In this document: one piece after another, positions 16,396-25,228 of the stretch
Numbering within the stretch: the first letter of the stretch is position 1
Layout of the letters: each line of letters begins with the position of its first letter
From: Planctomycetota bacterium
GTDB taxonomy: Bacteria; Planctomycetota; GCA-002687715; DRQF01
DNA: 64,000 nucleotides
Assembly (NCBI GenBank): GCA_020639295.1
Contig: JACKGY010000007.1
Location: forward strand, 62,001 to 126,000
Direction of reading: 5' to 3'
Made by a program: the position numbers and the translations under genes
The notes under the pieces: model-generated
The model's database searches: none
What the model was told of the DNA's origin: nothing
What the model saw: the letters and a program-made list of their open reading frames with translations, nothing else

Positions 16396-18552
16396 TCAGC
16401 GGTCGCGGGGCGGGACCAGGCGGACACCGGCAGCGCTCCTGGCCGGACCTTCGACCCAGTAGATCCGCCGGTCCTTCATCCGCCGCATCAGCTCGAAATC
16501 GGCCGCCAGCCCGCGATCGCGGGCGAAGACGGTGCTGCCGCGGCCGAGCCAGGGGTCGTTGAGGATGAAGGCGCAGCCGTAGTCGATCTCCTCGGGGCTG
16601 TCCACGAAGACGAGGCCGCCGCGGATCTCGGGATGCTCCTCCAGCAGGCGGCGGTAGCCGGCGTGGAAGCCCCGATAGTCGAGATAGCGGCCGCAGATCC
16701 GCCAGCCGCCGAAGACCGGCACGATCAGGACCAGGAGGAAGGCGAGGACGACGCCGAGCCGCGCCGGGTCGGTCTCGCGGCCGAGCCGCTCCAGGCCGCG
16801 CAGGCTGAGGATCACCAGGGGCAGGATCATCGAGAACCAGTAACGCGGGCCGAAGTCCGGACCGCCGCTGAACCAGTACAGGTTGTAGCCGACCAGCAGC
16901 AGGAGGAGCAGCGCCAGGAGCAGCCGGCTCAGGCGATCGAGGCGCCCGCGCGCGACCAGGAAGGCCAGCAGCGCCAGCGAGCCGATCGGCCAGCCGAACA
17001 GCTCCAGCTGGAGGTTGGCCAGGTTCTGGTTGCTGTTGAGCAGGACGTCGCGCCAGCCGTGGCCGGGGATCGGATCGAGAGGCCCCCAGCGCTGGGGCGG
17101 ATTGCCGACCTCGGGGCCGAAACCGAGCCGGTTCGTGCTCCCCGGCCAGAGTTCGGCGATGTAGGCGTTGATCGGCGGCTCGAGCCAGTGGCCGGTGAGC
17201 GCCCGGGAGAACATCAGCAGCACGGACGAGACGGCCAGGGCGCCGAGGGCGAAGGCCACGAGGACCGCGAATCGCGGCTGCCGCTCACGCCACCACCCGA
17301 CCAGGAGGATGGCGCCGCCGACGAAGCCGAGCAGCAGGCCGTCGAGCGGTCGGATCAGGAACACGAACCCGAAGGCCGCGCCGCTGGCGAAGCCCTGGTC
17401 GGCGCGCCCGGCCCGACGGGCGTCGATCGCCAGCACCGCGCCCAGGGTGGCGAAGAACTGGGTCGCCAGGTGGGTCATCAGCGAGGCCGAGAGGAAGAGG
17501 AACCAGGGCGAGCAGGCCAGGAGGATCACGCCCAGATCGGCCCACCGCCGATCGAGCAGGCGGCGCATCAGGGCGTGACTGGCCAGGATCGTGAGGCCGC
17601 CGAGGACCGGATTCACCAGCCAGGCGCAGCCGAGCTTGACCCCGAGCGCCAGGAGGAGCGGGAAGCCGGGGTTGGTGACCGCGTACCACTGCCCGCCGCG
17701 GACGTCCATCAGGTAGACCTGGAAGGCCTCGGGCACCGGTGGCGCCGGGGCGGCGAAGCTGCCGCCGGCGATGGTCTTGGCCTGGAACAGATAGGCGAGG
17801 CCGTCGGGCACGTGGGGCACGCGGTCGAACACGAACCAGGAGATCAGCGCGGCCACCGTGGTGACGAACAGCGCGGCGAGGATCGGCAGGCGCCGACGCA
17901 GGAAACCCGGCAGGCCCTGCCCCGCCTCGGCCCGATCGAGAACGGCCCGGAACCGGGCCACGAAACCGGGGTCGAGCCGAGCACCGAGCAAGAGCAGGTT
18001 GCCGAAGGCGGCCAGCGCGATCAGCGCGACCGCGACCAGCTGCAGGACGAAGAAGATCAGGAAGCGGGGCTCGTCCCGATGCGGATAGACGATGGTCGCA
18101 TGGGCACCGGAGACGAGGAGGAAGAGGCCGAACACGAGGAGGAGCCGGCGGTCGACCCGCGCCCGCAACGCGGCTCGCAACGCCCGGTCGCGAACGAGCA
18201 GGACGGCCACGACCAGGCCCTGGAGCGCCAGCATGGCCAGCCCGACCGCGGCCTCGCCGCGCGCCAGCTCGTGGGGTCGCAGGTAGACGTGATGCAGCCA
18301 GGTCGGCCGGATCAGCGCGCAGGCGCCGCCGCCGGCCAGCACCAGGAGCGAGGCGAGCCCGGCGGCCACGCCGCCCAGCCGGTGCGCGACGACCTGGGGC
18401 AGGAGCGCGAGGGCGAGCACCACCAGCCAGAAGGCCTCGAGGGAGCGCCCGCCGCCGGGTTGCGGCGTGGTCGGCACGCGGAAGGCGGCGACCAGGAGCG
18501 CCAGGGCGACCAGCAGGAGCACGGATCCCTGGAGACGGCGGAGGAAGCTCAC
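16396..18552 (-). CDS. Large multi-pass membrane protein, GT-C glycosyltransferase-like
   Basis: A 718-residue protein with about 14-16 hydrophobic helices. After helix 6, the loop RVPHVPDGLAYLFQAKTIA resembles the first-loop acidic motif of GT-C enzymes (as in ArnT/PMT relatives), and there is a soluble C-terminal tail of about 95 residues. It starts at GTG 18552, overlapping the GMC oxidoreductase stop as GTGA. It is the last gene of a four-gene coupled operon. It probably transfers a sugar from a lipid carrier at the outer face of the inner membrane; the acceptor is unknown. Confidence 0.7.
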   Translation of the reverse strand: MSFLRRLQGSVLLLVALALLVAAFRVPTTPQPGGGRSLEAFWLVVLALALLPQVVAHRLGGVAAGLASLLVLAGGGACALIRPTWLHHVYLRPHELARGEAAVGLAMLALQGLVVAVLLVRDRALRAALRARVDRRLLLVFGLFLLVSGAHATIVYPHRDEPRFLIFFVLQLVAVALIALAAFGNLLLLGARLDPGFVARFRAVLDRAEAGQGLPGFLRRRLPILAALFVTTVAALISWFVFDRVPHVPDGLAYLFQAKTIAGGSFAAPAPPVPEAFQVYLMDVRGGQWYAVTNPGFPLLLALGVKLGCAWLVNPVLGGLTILASHALMRRLLDRRWADLGVILLACSPWFLFLSASLMTHLATQFFATLGAVLAIDARRAGRADQGFASGAAFGFVFLIRPLDGLLLGFVGGAILLVGWWRERQPRFAVLVAFALGALAVSSVLLMFSRALTGHWLEPPINAYIAELWPGSTNRLGFGPEVGNPPQRWGPLDPIPGHGWRDVLLNSNQNLANLQLELFGWPIGSLALLAFLVARGRLDRLSRLLLALLLLLLVGYNLYWFSGGPDFGPRYWFSMILPLVILSLRGLERLGRETDPARLGVVLAFLLVLIVPVFGGWRICGRYLDYRGFHAGYRRLLEEHPEIRGGLVFVDSPEEIDYGCAFILNDPWLGRGSTVFARDRGLAADFELMRRMKDRRIYWVEGPARSAAGVRLVPPRDR

Positions 18553-20165
18553 GCGAGGAAGCTCCGCTCGGCCACCCGGCGGGCGTTGGCCATCAGGCTG
18601 AAGGTCAGGTTCTTGGCCGGCAGGGTCGGGAAGCCGCTGCCGTCGACGACCCAGAGATTGGCGAAGCGACGGCTCCGCCCCTCGGGATCGAGACTGTCCT
18701 CGGGCCCCTCGGCGCGCATCGGCAGGCTGCCGGCGTAGTGGACGCTGGCGCCCATCGGCCGGAGGTGGCTCATGCCCTTCGGCGCCAGGGCGCCGAGCAG
18801 GCGCAGGATCTTGCGGAACCGCCCGGCGACGCGGGCCACGCGTTCGTCCTCGCCCGGCTCCGGCCGGTAGTCGATCACGAGGCGCGCCGGCCCGCCATCG
18901 CCGGCGTCCTCGAGGGCCAGGCGGTTCTCCGGTCGCGGCGAGTCGGAGAAGTTGACGTTGAGCAGGCCGAGCGCGGCGTGCATCTCGCCGAAGAAGCGGG
19001 TGGCGATGCCCATCGAGAAGGGCAGGCTCTGCACCACCGGATGCAGCATGGCCGTCTTCAGGGTGGTCACCAGGCCGTGCACGTAGTCCATGGGCCCACC
19101 CAGGTCGAGGCCCATCGCCAGCTGGTGATACTGGTAGCTGCGCGCCTCGTAGCGGCGACCGAGCATGCCGAGGTTGACGAAGGGCATCAGGAACTGACGG
19201 TTGTCCATCAGCCCGCCCAGCTCGACCGCGCCCGCGCCCTCGGCCCGCAGGCTGGCGAGATAGATGCGCGAGGAGGCCAGGGTGCCGGCGGCCAGAACCA
19301 GCTCGTCGCAGTCGATCGCCAGCTCGCGGCCCTTCTGGTCGCGGGCGATGACGCGCTCGACGCGCCCACCCGGCCCGGGCACGAAGCGCTCGACGAAGTG
19401 ACCCGGCCGGTAGTCGAAGCCCGGCCGCCCGATCAGGGCGTCGAGGCCGAGCGAGGGCACGTAGAGCGCGCCTCGCGGGCAGCCCCAGAGGCAGCGACCG
19501 AGACGATCGCAGGCGCGGCGCTCGCCACGGTCCTCGGTGAGGACCGCCAGGCGCGCCCGGCCCATGACGAAGCCGAGCCCGGCCAGGGCCTCCTTCTTGC
19601 GCTCGTAGGCGGCGAGCAGCCGGAGTCCGTGCTGGTCGAGCTCGACCGGCTCGAGCAGCCCCTCGTGCAGCGGCATGATCCGGGCCAGGTCGTCGGCCGC
19701 GCCGGTGATGCCGATCTCACGGGCGACCGCCGAGTACCGGGGCAGGAGCTGATCGAGGCCGAAGGGCCAGCCCGCCAGCTCGCCCTCGTTGAAGGGATAG
19801 CTGCCACCGGTCCAGGCCTCGGCGAGGCCACCGGCGGCGAAGGAGAACAGCGGCGCGAAGCCGCGCGCCTTCCAGGGCAGGCCCTCGTGGCCGGCGAAGA
19901 CGTGGCCCTTCTCGGGCGGGAAGCCGTAGTACTCCTCGCCCTCCTCTTCCGGCAGGATCAGGGCCTCGTCCGCGGGACCGATGAAGTAGGCGAAGGGATC
20001 GTCGAGCCGGCGCTTCAGCTCGGGCAGGTCGGCATCCGGAAAGGCCGGCCGGGGACCGCGCCGCCCCACGTCCAGCATGGTCACCGGCCGCCCGGCGGCC
20101 ACCAGGCGGGCCGCGAAGGCGACGCCGCTGGCGCCGGAGCCGATCACCAGCACGCCGCCGCTCAC
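18549..20165 (-). CDS. GMC-family oxidoreductase
   Basis: A 538-residue flavoprotein. The start is the GTG at 20165, directly before SGGVLVIGSGASG, which carries the FAD motif GSGASG; it overlaps the upstream stop as GTGA. A mid-protein Cys-rich patch (CDRLGRCLWGCPRGAL) is like that of bacterial GMC enzymes of the sterol/gluconate oxidase branch. The C-terminal block (MSHLRPMGASVHYAGSLP, then NLWVVDGSGFPTLPAKN) contains the usual active-site His region. It likely oxidises an alcohol on a lipid or sugar in partnership with the SDR and GT-C genes of this operon. Confidence 0.82.
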   Translation of the reverse strand: MSGGVLVIGSGASGVAFAARLVAAGRPVTMLDVGRRGPRPAFPDADLPELKRRLDDPFAYFIGPADEALILPEEEGEEYYGFPPEKGHVFAGHEGLPWKARGFAPLFSFAAGGLAEAWTGGSYPFNEGELAGWPFGLDQLLPRYSAVAREIGITGAADDLARIMPLHEGLLEPVELDQHGLRLLAAYERKKEALAGLGFVMGRARLAVLTEDRGERRACDRLGRCLWGCPRGALYVPSLGLDALIGRPGFDYRPGHFVERFVPGPGGRVERVIARDQKGRELAIDCDELVLAAGTLASSRIYLASLRAEGAGAVELGGLMDNRQFLMPFVNLGMLGRRYEARSYQYHQLAMGLDLGGPMDYVHGLVTTLKTAMLHPVVQSLPFSMGIATRFFGEMHAALGLLNVNFSDSPRPENRLALEDAGDGGPARLVIDYRPEPGEDERVARVAGRFRKILRLLGALAPKGMSHLRPMGASVHYAGSLPMRAEGPEDSLDPEGRSRRFANLWVVDGSGFPTLPAKNLTFSLMANARRVAERSFLA

Positions 20166-20587
20166 GACCGACCTCCGAAGAACCGGGCCGGGGCGAAGAA
20201 CGGCAGCGCCAGCAGGAGGCAGACGACCTCGGCGCAACCCCAGAGGACGAGCCGCGGCCAGGCGGCGAGCGGGCCGCCGTCGGCACAGCGCTCCACCCGC
20301 GCCATGGTCTCGGGTCGACACTCGAGCAGCGCCAGCATGATCACCTCGCGCCGACGCAGCGGCCCGTGCCGATCCCAGCGCGCCGCCCAGGCCGAGGCGA
20401 TGCGGGCACCGAGGCTCCCCGCCCGCAGGAAGGCGAGCTGGAGCCGGCGATCGCGACGCCGGGGACGGCCCTCGCGGGCATCGAGCCGCCGATAGCGTTC
20501 GAGCAGGAAATCGATCGGACCATCGTGGCCGAGGACCCGGGCCAGGACCCGGGCCTCGCGCGCGACCGGATCGCCGGCGGCGCTCAC
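20162..20587 (-). CDS. Unknown small membrane-anchored protein
   Basis: A 141-residue protein placed exactly between an SDR and a GMC oxidoreductase gene, overlapping both by GTGA. Start is the GTG at 20587. The first 110 residues are highly charged and Arg-rich (YRRLDAREGRPRRRDRRLQ), followed by one C-terminal hydrophobic helix at about 115-135 (LVLWGCAEVVCLLLALPFF). I do not recognise a family. The strict coupling suggests it is a subunit or membrane anchor of the neighbouring oxidoreductases. Confidence 0.65.
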   Translation of the reverse strand: MSAAGDPVAREARVLARVLGHDGPIDFLLERYRRLDAREGRPRRRDRRLQLAFLRAGSLGARIASAWAARWDRHGPLRRREVIMLALLECRPETMARVERCADGGPLAAWPRLVLWGCAEVVCLLLALPFFAPARFFGGRS

Positions 20588-21459
20588 GGGTCGACTCCCT
20601 CGGTCGGCGCCGCGCCGAGCAGCAGCGCGCAGGGATCGCCGGGCTCGGGCGCGACGTCGTTGGCGAAGCTGGCCAGCTGGCCGGCGGTGAGCGGCAGGAG
20701 CGGCCGGAGCAGCGGTTCGACCAGGCGCAGGAGCGCCCGGGTCGGCGCCAGCGGCCAGGAGATCATCGGTCGCTCGCGGCCGAGCCGCTCGCGGGCCAGG
20801 CGACGCAGGAGTTCCCGCATGGTCATGCTCTCGGTCCCGGCGACGGTGAGGCAACGGCCGGCGAAGTCCTGGTCCAGGAGTCGATCGAGGAGTCGGGCCA
20901 GGTCGTCCACGGCCACCGGCTGGACCCGGTTCCGGCCGCCGCCGAAGAGGGGCACCACCGGCAGGGTCGCCAGCCGGGCGAGACCCTCCAGAACCGGCGA
21001 GCCGGCGCCGAAGATCATGGTCGGCCGGACGATCAGGGCGTCCAGGCCCGAGGTCCGGAGCCGACGCTCGGCCGCCTCCTTGGCCTCGGCGTAGGGGTAG
21101 CCGGGCCGGTCCTGGAAGGCGACCGCGATGCTGCTGAGCAGGAGGAAGCGACTGGCCTTGGCGGCGCGGGTCGCCTCGATCAGTCGCGCCGTGCCCCGGT
21201 CGTTGACCTCGAGGTGCCGGGCCCGCGAGGCCTTGCCGGTGAGGGCGGCCAGGTGGAGCACGGTCGTGTCCGGCTCGATCGCGCGGGTCCAGTCGCCGTC
21301 CTCGAGCAGGTCGCCCCGGACGGCGCGGACCCCGCCGGGCAGGGCGATCTCGGCCCGCACCAGGGCGGTGACCCGGCGGAAGCGCCCGAGGTCGGCGAGG
21401 TCGAGGAAGCGACGCCCGAGGAAACCCCCGGCGCCGGTGATGAAGAGTGACGAGGTCAT
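20584..21459 (-). CDS. NAD(P)-dependent SDR (epimerase/ketoreductase)
   Basis: A 291-residue extended SDR. The ATG at 21459 directly precedes SLFITGAGGFLGRR, with NAD motif GAGGFLG. LLLSSIAV gives the catalytic serine and PYAEAKEAAE the YxxxK pair. It ends with a long helical C-terminus. It is the first gene of the four-gene GTGA-coupled operon (SDR, small membrane protein, GMC oxidoreductase, GT-C membrane protein). A hydroxysteroid-dehydrogenase-like or NDP-sugar epimerase role is possible. Confidence 0.8.
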   Translation of the reverse strand: MTSSLFITGAGGFLGRRFLDLADLGRFRRVTALVRAEIALPGGVRAVRGDLLEDGDWTRAIEPDTTVLHLAALTGKASRARHLEVNDRGTARLIEATRAAKASRFLLLSSIAVAFQDRPGYPYAEAKEAAERRLRTSGLDALIVRPTMIFGAGSPVLEGLARLATLPVVPLFGGGRNRVQPVAVDDLARLLDRLLDQDFAGRCLTVAGTESMTMRELLRRLARERLGRERPMISWPLAPTRALLRLVEPLLRPLLPLTAGQLASFANDVAPEPGDPCALLLGAAPTEGVDP

Positions 21460-21565
21460 CGTGTTCCGGGCTGCACTCGATCCGTTGCTCCTGGCAGCCC
21501 CAGGGATAAGGGCAGCCTGCGTCGCCGTCAACGGCTATGATGCCGCGGTCCTGGGAGGGAACCCG

Positions 21566-22576
21566 ATGTCGTCCACGCTCACCGGCCGCGTCGTCCGCGC
21601 CGCGGCCCTGCTGCTCGTCACCCTGTTCGGCGCCTGCGCCGGCGTCGAGGAGGCGCCGCCGACGGAGGCCGAGGTCGTCGTCCGCTCGCCGCTCGCCGAC
21701 GATCCGGCCTGGATCGAGCTGGATGCCCTGGCGGGACGCCACGGCTTCCGCCGCGTCGGCACCACCGGCGAGGGGCGCATCCGTCTGAGCCGGAACGACT
21801 GCGAGGTGCAGATCGACCCGCAGTCGCGCGTCTCCTTCTTCGCCGGTCAGCTGGTGCTGATGAGCGAGCGGCCCCGCCAGGACGAGGGCGGCGTCTGGGT
21901 CGCGGCCGCGCTGGAGAAGGACTTCCAGGCCCTCGATCGGCCCGTGGCCAAGGTCGAGACCCGACCGGAGCCGCCGGTCGTCGAGAAGCTCCCCACCGGT
22001 CGACTCGCCGGCCGGCATTTCGTCATCGACCCCGGTCACGGCGGCAAGGACGAGGGCGCGAGCAGCGGCGGAGTCAAGGAGAAGCACGTGGTCCTGGACG
22101 TCGCGCTGCAGCTCGGACGGCTGCTCGAAGAACGGGGCGCGAAGGTGACCTACACCCGCCGCGACGACCGCTTCATCGAGCTCGATGACCGGGCCGCCAT
22201 CTCCAATCGCGCGCGTCCCGACGCCTTCGTCTCGATCCACGTCAACTCGGCCGGCAACCGCAACGCGCGCGGGGTCGAGGTCTACCGCGCCCAGCACCGC
22301 GGCGCCGGAGCCCGCGCCGACAAGATCAGCGGCTCCGCCAACCTCGCCCGCGCGATCGAGGCCAAGCTCGCCGAGGTCACGCCGGTGAAGGACCGCGGGG
22401 TCAAGGACTCGCCCGGCTACCGTGTCCTGAAGCTCAACGACCATCCGGCCGTCCTCCTCGAGCTGGGTTTCGTCACCAACGCCGAGGAGCGGGCGCGGCT
22501 CGGCAACGCCGCCTATCGGCGCCGCCTCGCCGAGGCCATCCTGCTCGGTCTGGAGACCTGGTCCGCGGGTCGCTGA
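21566..22576 (+). CDS. N-acetylmuramoyl-L-alanine amidase, lipoprotein
   Basis: A 336-residue cell-wall amidase. The ATG at 21566 has GGGAGGGA (21553-21560) upstream. A lipoprotein signal ends at Cys24 (LFGAC). After a 120-residue N-terminal region, the Amidase_3 zinc domain shows FVIDPGHGGKDEG (zinc His), the Glu in VKEKHVVLD, AFVSIHVNSAG (zinc His), and the catalytic Glu region VLLELGFVTN. It cleaves the lactyl-peptide bond in peptidoglycan at the outer-membrane or periplasmic side, in cell separation or remodelling. Confidence 0.92.
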   Translation: MSSTLTGRVVRAAALLLVTLFGACAGVEEAPPTEAEVVVRSPLADDPAWIELDALAGRHGFRRVGTTGEGRIRLSRNDCEVQIDPQSRVSFFAGQLVLMSERPRQDEGGVWVAAALEKDFQALDRPVAKVETRPEPPVVEKLPTGRLAGRHFVIDPGHGGKDEGASSGGVKEKHVVLDVALQLGRLLEERGAKVTYTRRDDRFIELDDRAAISNRARPDAFVSIHVNSAGNRNARGVEVYRAQHRGAGARADKISGSANLARAIEAKLAEVTPVKDRGVKDSPGYRVLKLNDHPAVLLELGFVTNAEERARLGNAAYRRRLAEAILLGLETWSAGR

Positions 22577-22673
22577 ACGGAAAATCCGCTTCCTCGGTCA
22601 CCGAAACGCTCGTCGTGACGCATCGCCCATGGCCGGCACGCCCGACGGCGGTGGCGGCCCGGTCCGACCTCGC

Positions 22674-22701
22674 TTGCGCGGGGGGGGCCGAGTGCTAACT
22701 T
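22674..22701 (+). promoter_or_regulatory. Possible promoter of the NatAB-type exporter
   Basis: TTGCGC (22674-22679) and TAACTT (22696-22701) with a 16-base spacer, 33 bases upstream of the GTG start. Partial match to sigma-70 elements. Confidence 0.3.
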
Positions 22702-22734
22702 GATCGATTCCCCGAGCGACGAGGACCCCAGCAG

Positions 22735-23649
22735 GTGGGCAACGACGACTACAGCCTGATCATCGACGGCGTGACCAAGCGTTTCGGCGCCTTCACCGCG
22801 GTCGACGATCTCAGTCTGCGCATCCCGAGGGGCGCGATCTACGGCTTCCTCGGCCCCAACGGCGCCGGCAAGACGACCACGATCCGGATGATCATGAGCA
22901 TCATCTACCCCGACTCGGGGCGGATCGAGATCCTCGGCCATCCGCGCGCCGAGGAGGTCAAGGACCGCCTCGGCTATCTGCCCGAGGAGAAGGGCCTGTA
23001 CAAGAAGATGCGGGCCGGCGAGATCATCACCTACTTCGGTCGCCTGAAGGGCATGAGCGGCGCCGACGCCCGCCGCCGCGCGCGCGAGCTCCTCGACCGC
23101 TACGGCCTGCCCGACTGGTTCGGCACGCGCTGCGAATCGCTGTCGAAGGGCATGGGCCAGAAGGTGCAGATCATGGCCTCGATCGTCCACGATCCGGAGC
23201 TGGTGATCTTCGACGAGCCCTTCTCCGGACTCGATCCGGTCAACGTCGAGCTGATGCGCGACCTGATCCTCGACCTGAAGCGCCAGGGCAAGACGGTGAT
23301 CTTCTCGACCCACGTCATGGAGCAGGCCGAGCAGATCTGCGACTTCATCTTCCTGATCGACCGGGGCAAGAAGGTGCTCGACGGCCCGCTCTCGGCGGTG
23401 CGCCGAAGCGGCGGCGAGTCGATCAAGATCGACTACGACGGTGACGGCGAGATCCTCCGCCGGCTCCCGGGCGTCGCCCGGGTCAACGACGCCGGCAAGA
23501 CGGCCGAGCTGTTCCTGGAGCCGGACACCGATCCGCAGTCGATCCTCTCGGCGCTGGTCGGCAAGCTGAGCATCCGCCGCTTCGACCTCAGCGAGCCCTC
23601 GCTGCACGAGATCTTCGTCCGCTCGGTGAAGAGGATGAGCCATGAATAA
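22735..23649 (+). CDS. ABC exporter ATP-binding subunit (NatA-like)
   Basis: A 304-residue ATPase starting at GTG 22735. Walker A is GPNGAGKTTT, the ABC signature is LSKGMGQKVQ and Walker B with D-loop is LVIFDEPFSGLDPVN. The C-terminal 90 residues form the extra domain seen in NatA/DrrA-like subunits. It overlaps the permease gene by 8 bases. Together they resemble NatAB-type exporters, whose substrates range from sodium to drugs and peptides; the cargo here is not deducible. Confidence 0.92.
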   Translation: MGNDDYSLIIDGVTKRFGAFTAVDDLSLRIPRGAIYGFLGPNGAGKTTTIRMIMSIIYPDSGRIEILGHPRAEEVKDRLGYLPEEKGLYKKMRAGEIITYFGRLKGMSGADARRRARELLDRYGLPDWFGTRCESLSKGMGQKVQIMASIVHDPELVIFDEPFSGLDPVNVELMRDLILDLKRQGKTVIFSTHVMEQAEQICDFIFLIDRGKKVLDGPLSAVRRSGGESIKIDYDGDGEILRRLPGVARVNDAGKTAELFLEPDTDPQSILSALVGKLSIRRFDLSEPSLHEIFVRSVKRMSHE

Positions 23650-25228
23650 GGGATGCCTCGTCGCCCTGCGCGAGTACCACGAGAACCTGCGCACGAAGAC
23701 CTTCTGGATCGGCATCTTCTTCTTCCCGCTGGTCCTGGTCCTGTCGATCGCCGTGCCCAGGTTCCTGGAGAGTCAGAAGGAGGTCCGGCGCTTCGCCGTG
23801 GTCGACCGCAGCGGCTGGCTCGCCCAGCGCGTCCTCGAGGACGCCGATCTGCCCGACCTCGAGGCCGTCCTTCGCGACCTGCGCGGCAGGGCGGCCGCCG
23901 GCGAGGACGACCCGGCCTGGCCGGAGCAGATCCGGACGCTGGCCGGCGAGCTCGGCAAGGTGCCGGAGGACCAGCTCCGCGGCATCGCCGAATCCCTCGC
24001 CCGGGCCCAGGAAGCCCTGACGCTCCATCCCGAGGCCCTGGCCAGCCTGCCACCGGCGCAGCGCGAGCAGATCGAGCACGAGCTCGAATCCTTCCAGGCC
24101 TGGTGGCGCGGGCTCAGCGCCGAGGACGCCCGCGGGCTCGAGTCGGTCGACCTCGCCCGCCAGAAGTACGACTACGTCCATGCGCCCGAGGCGCAGGACG
24201 AGACCGCCTGGGCCGAGCAGGCCCTGGCCCGGGGCGAGATCTTCGCCTGGTTCGAGATCGACGGCGACCCGGTGACCGGCGAAGGTCGCTTCCTCTACCA
24301 CAGCCGCAACCTGACCGACGGCAACCTGCGCAACTGGTTCCAGAAGCACGTCAACGACGTGGTCCAGTCGCGCCGGTTCGAGACCGAGAAGATCCGCGAG
24401 GACGTCGTCCGCAAGATCCAGAAGCCCCTGGTCTTCACCGAGACGATCACCGACGAGACCGGGCAGGCGCGCGAGGCCGGAAGCCGCGACAAGGCCAGCC
24501 AGTTCCTGCCGATGGCCTTCGTCTACCTGCTCTGGATCTCGGTCTTCATGGTGGCGCAGATGCTGCTCACCAACACCATCGAGGAGAAGTCGAACCGCAC
24601 CATCGAGGTGCTCCTGTCCTCGGTCTCGCCGCTGCAGCTCATGAGCGGCAAGATCGGCGGCATCGCGGCCACCGGCTTGACCGTGGTGCTCTCCTGGCTG
24701 GTCTTCTTCTTCCTCGTGGTCAAGGTCGGCCTGCCGCTCTTCGGCATCGCGCCGCCCTTCGATCTCGCGCCCCTTCTGGCCAACCCCCGCTACATCCTCG
24801 GCTTCGTGGTCTACTTCCTGCTCGGCTACCTGCTCTACGCCGGCATCCTGGTCGGCCTGGGTTCGGTCTGCAACAGCCTGAAGGAGGCGCAGAACCTGAT
24901 GATGCCGGTCAGCGTCATGCTGATGCTGCCCCTCTTCGCCATGTTCCCGGTGGTCAACGACCCGAACTCCACGCTGGCGCGGGTGCTGAGCTACGTCCCG
25001 ACCCTCACGCCCTTCGTGATGATGAACCGCGCGGCCGGTCCGCCGCCGCTGATGGACTACGTGTGCACGACGATCATCCTGCTGGTGACCATCCTGCTGG
25101 TCTTCTGGGCCGCCGCGAAGATCTTCCGCATCGGCATCCTGATGACCGGCAAGCCCCCCAGGCTGGGCGAGATCCTGCGCTGGCTGCGGGCGCCGATCGG
25201 GGTCATCCCCGACCGGAGCGACGACTGA
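23642..25228 (+). CDS. ABC-2 exporter permease (NatB-like)
   Basis: A 528-residue membrane subunit. One N-terminal helix (about 22-40) is followed by a large soluble extracytoplasmic domain of about 250 residues and then six helices from about 295 onward. The conserved block NTIEEKSNRTIEVLLSSVSP at the start of the membrane half is the ABC2_membrane_3 hallmark. It ends one base before the stop codon of the convergent PhzF-fusion gene (TGATCA). Confidence 0.9.
   Translation: MNKGCLVALREYHENLRTKTFWIGIFFFPLVLVLSIAVPRFLESQKEVRRFAVVDRSGWLAQRVLEDADLPDLEAVLRDLRGRAAAGEDDPAWPEQIRTLAGELGKVPEDQLRGIAESLARAQEALTLHPEALASLPPAQREQIEHELESFQAWWRGLSAEDARGLESVDLARQKYDYVHAPEAQDETAWAEQALARGEIFAWFEIDGDPVTGEGRFLYHSRNLTDGNLRNWFQKHVNDVVQSRRFETEKIREDVVRKIQKPLVFTETITDETGQAREAGSRDKASQFLPMAFVYLLWISVFMVAQMLLTNTIEEKSNRTIEVLLSSVSPLQLMSGKIGGIAATGLTVVLSWLVFFFLVVKVGLPLFGIAPPFDLAPLLANPRYILGFVVYFLLGYLLYAGILVGLGSVCNSLKEAQNLMMPVSVMLMLPLFAMFPVVNDPNSTLARVLSYVPTLTPFVMMNRAAGPPPLMDYVCTTIILLVTILLVFWAAAKIFRIGILMTGKPPRLGEILRWLRAPIGVIPDRSDD

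Noticed and set aside
20588..22444. Large extension of the 141-residue membrane protein
   Set aside because: The extension is antisense to the amidase and overlaps the SDR; only the part after GTG 20587 is protein-like and coupled.
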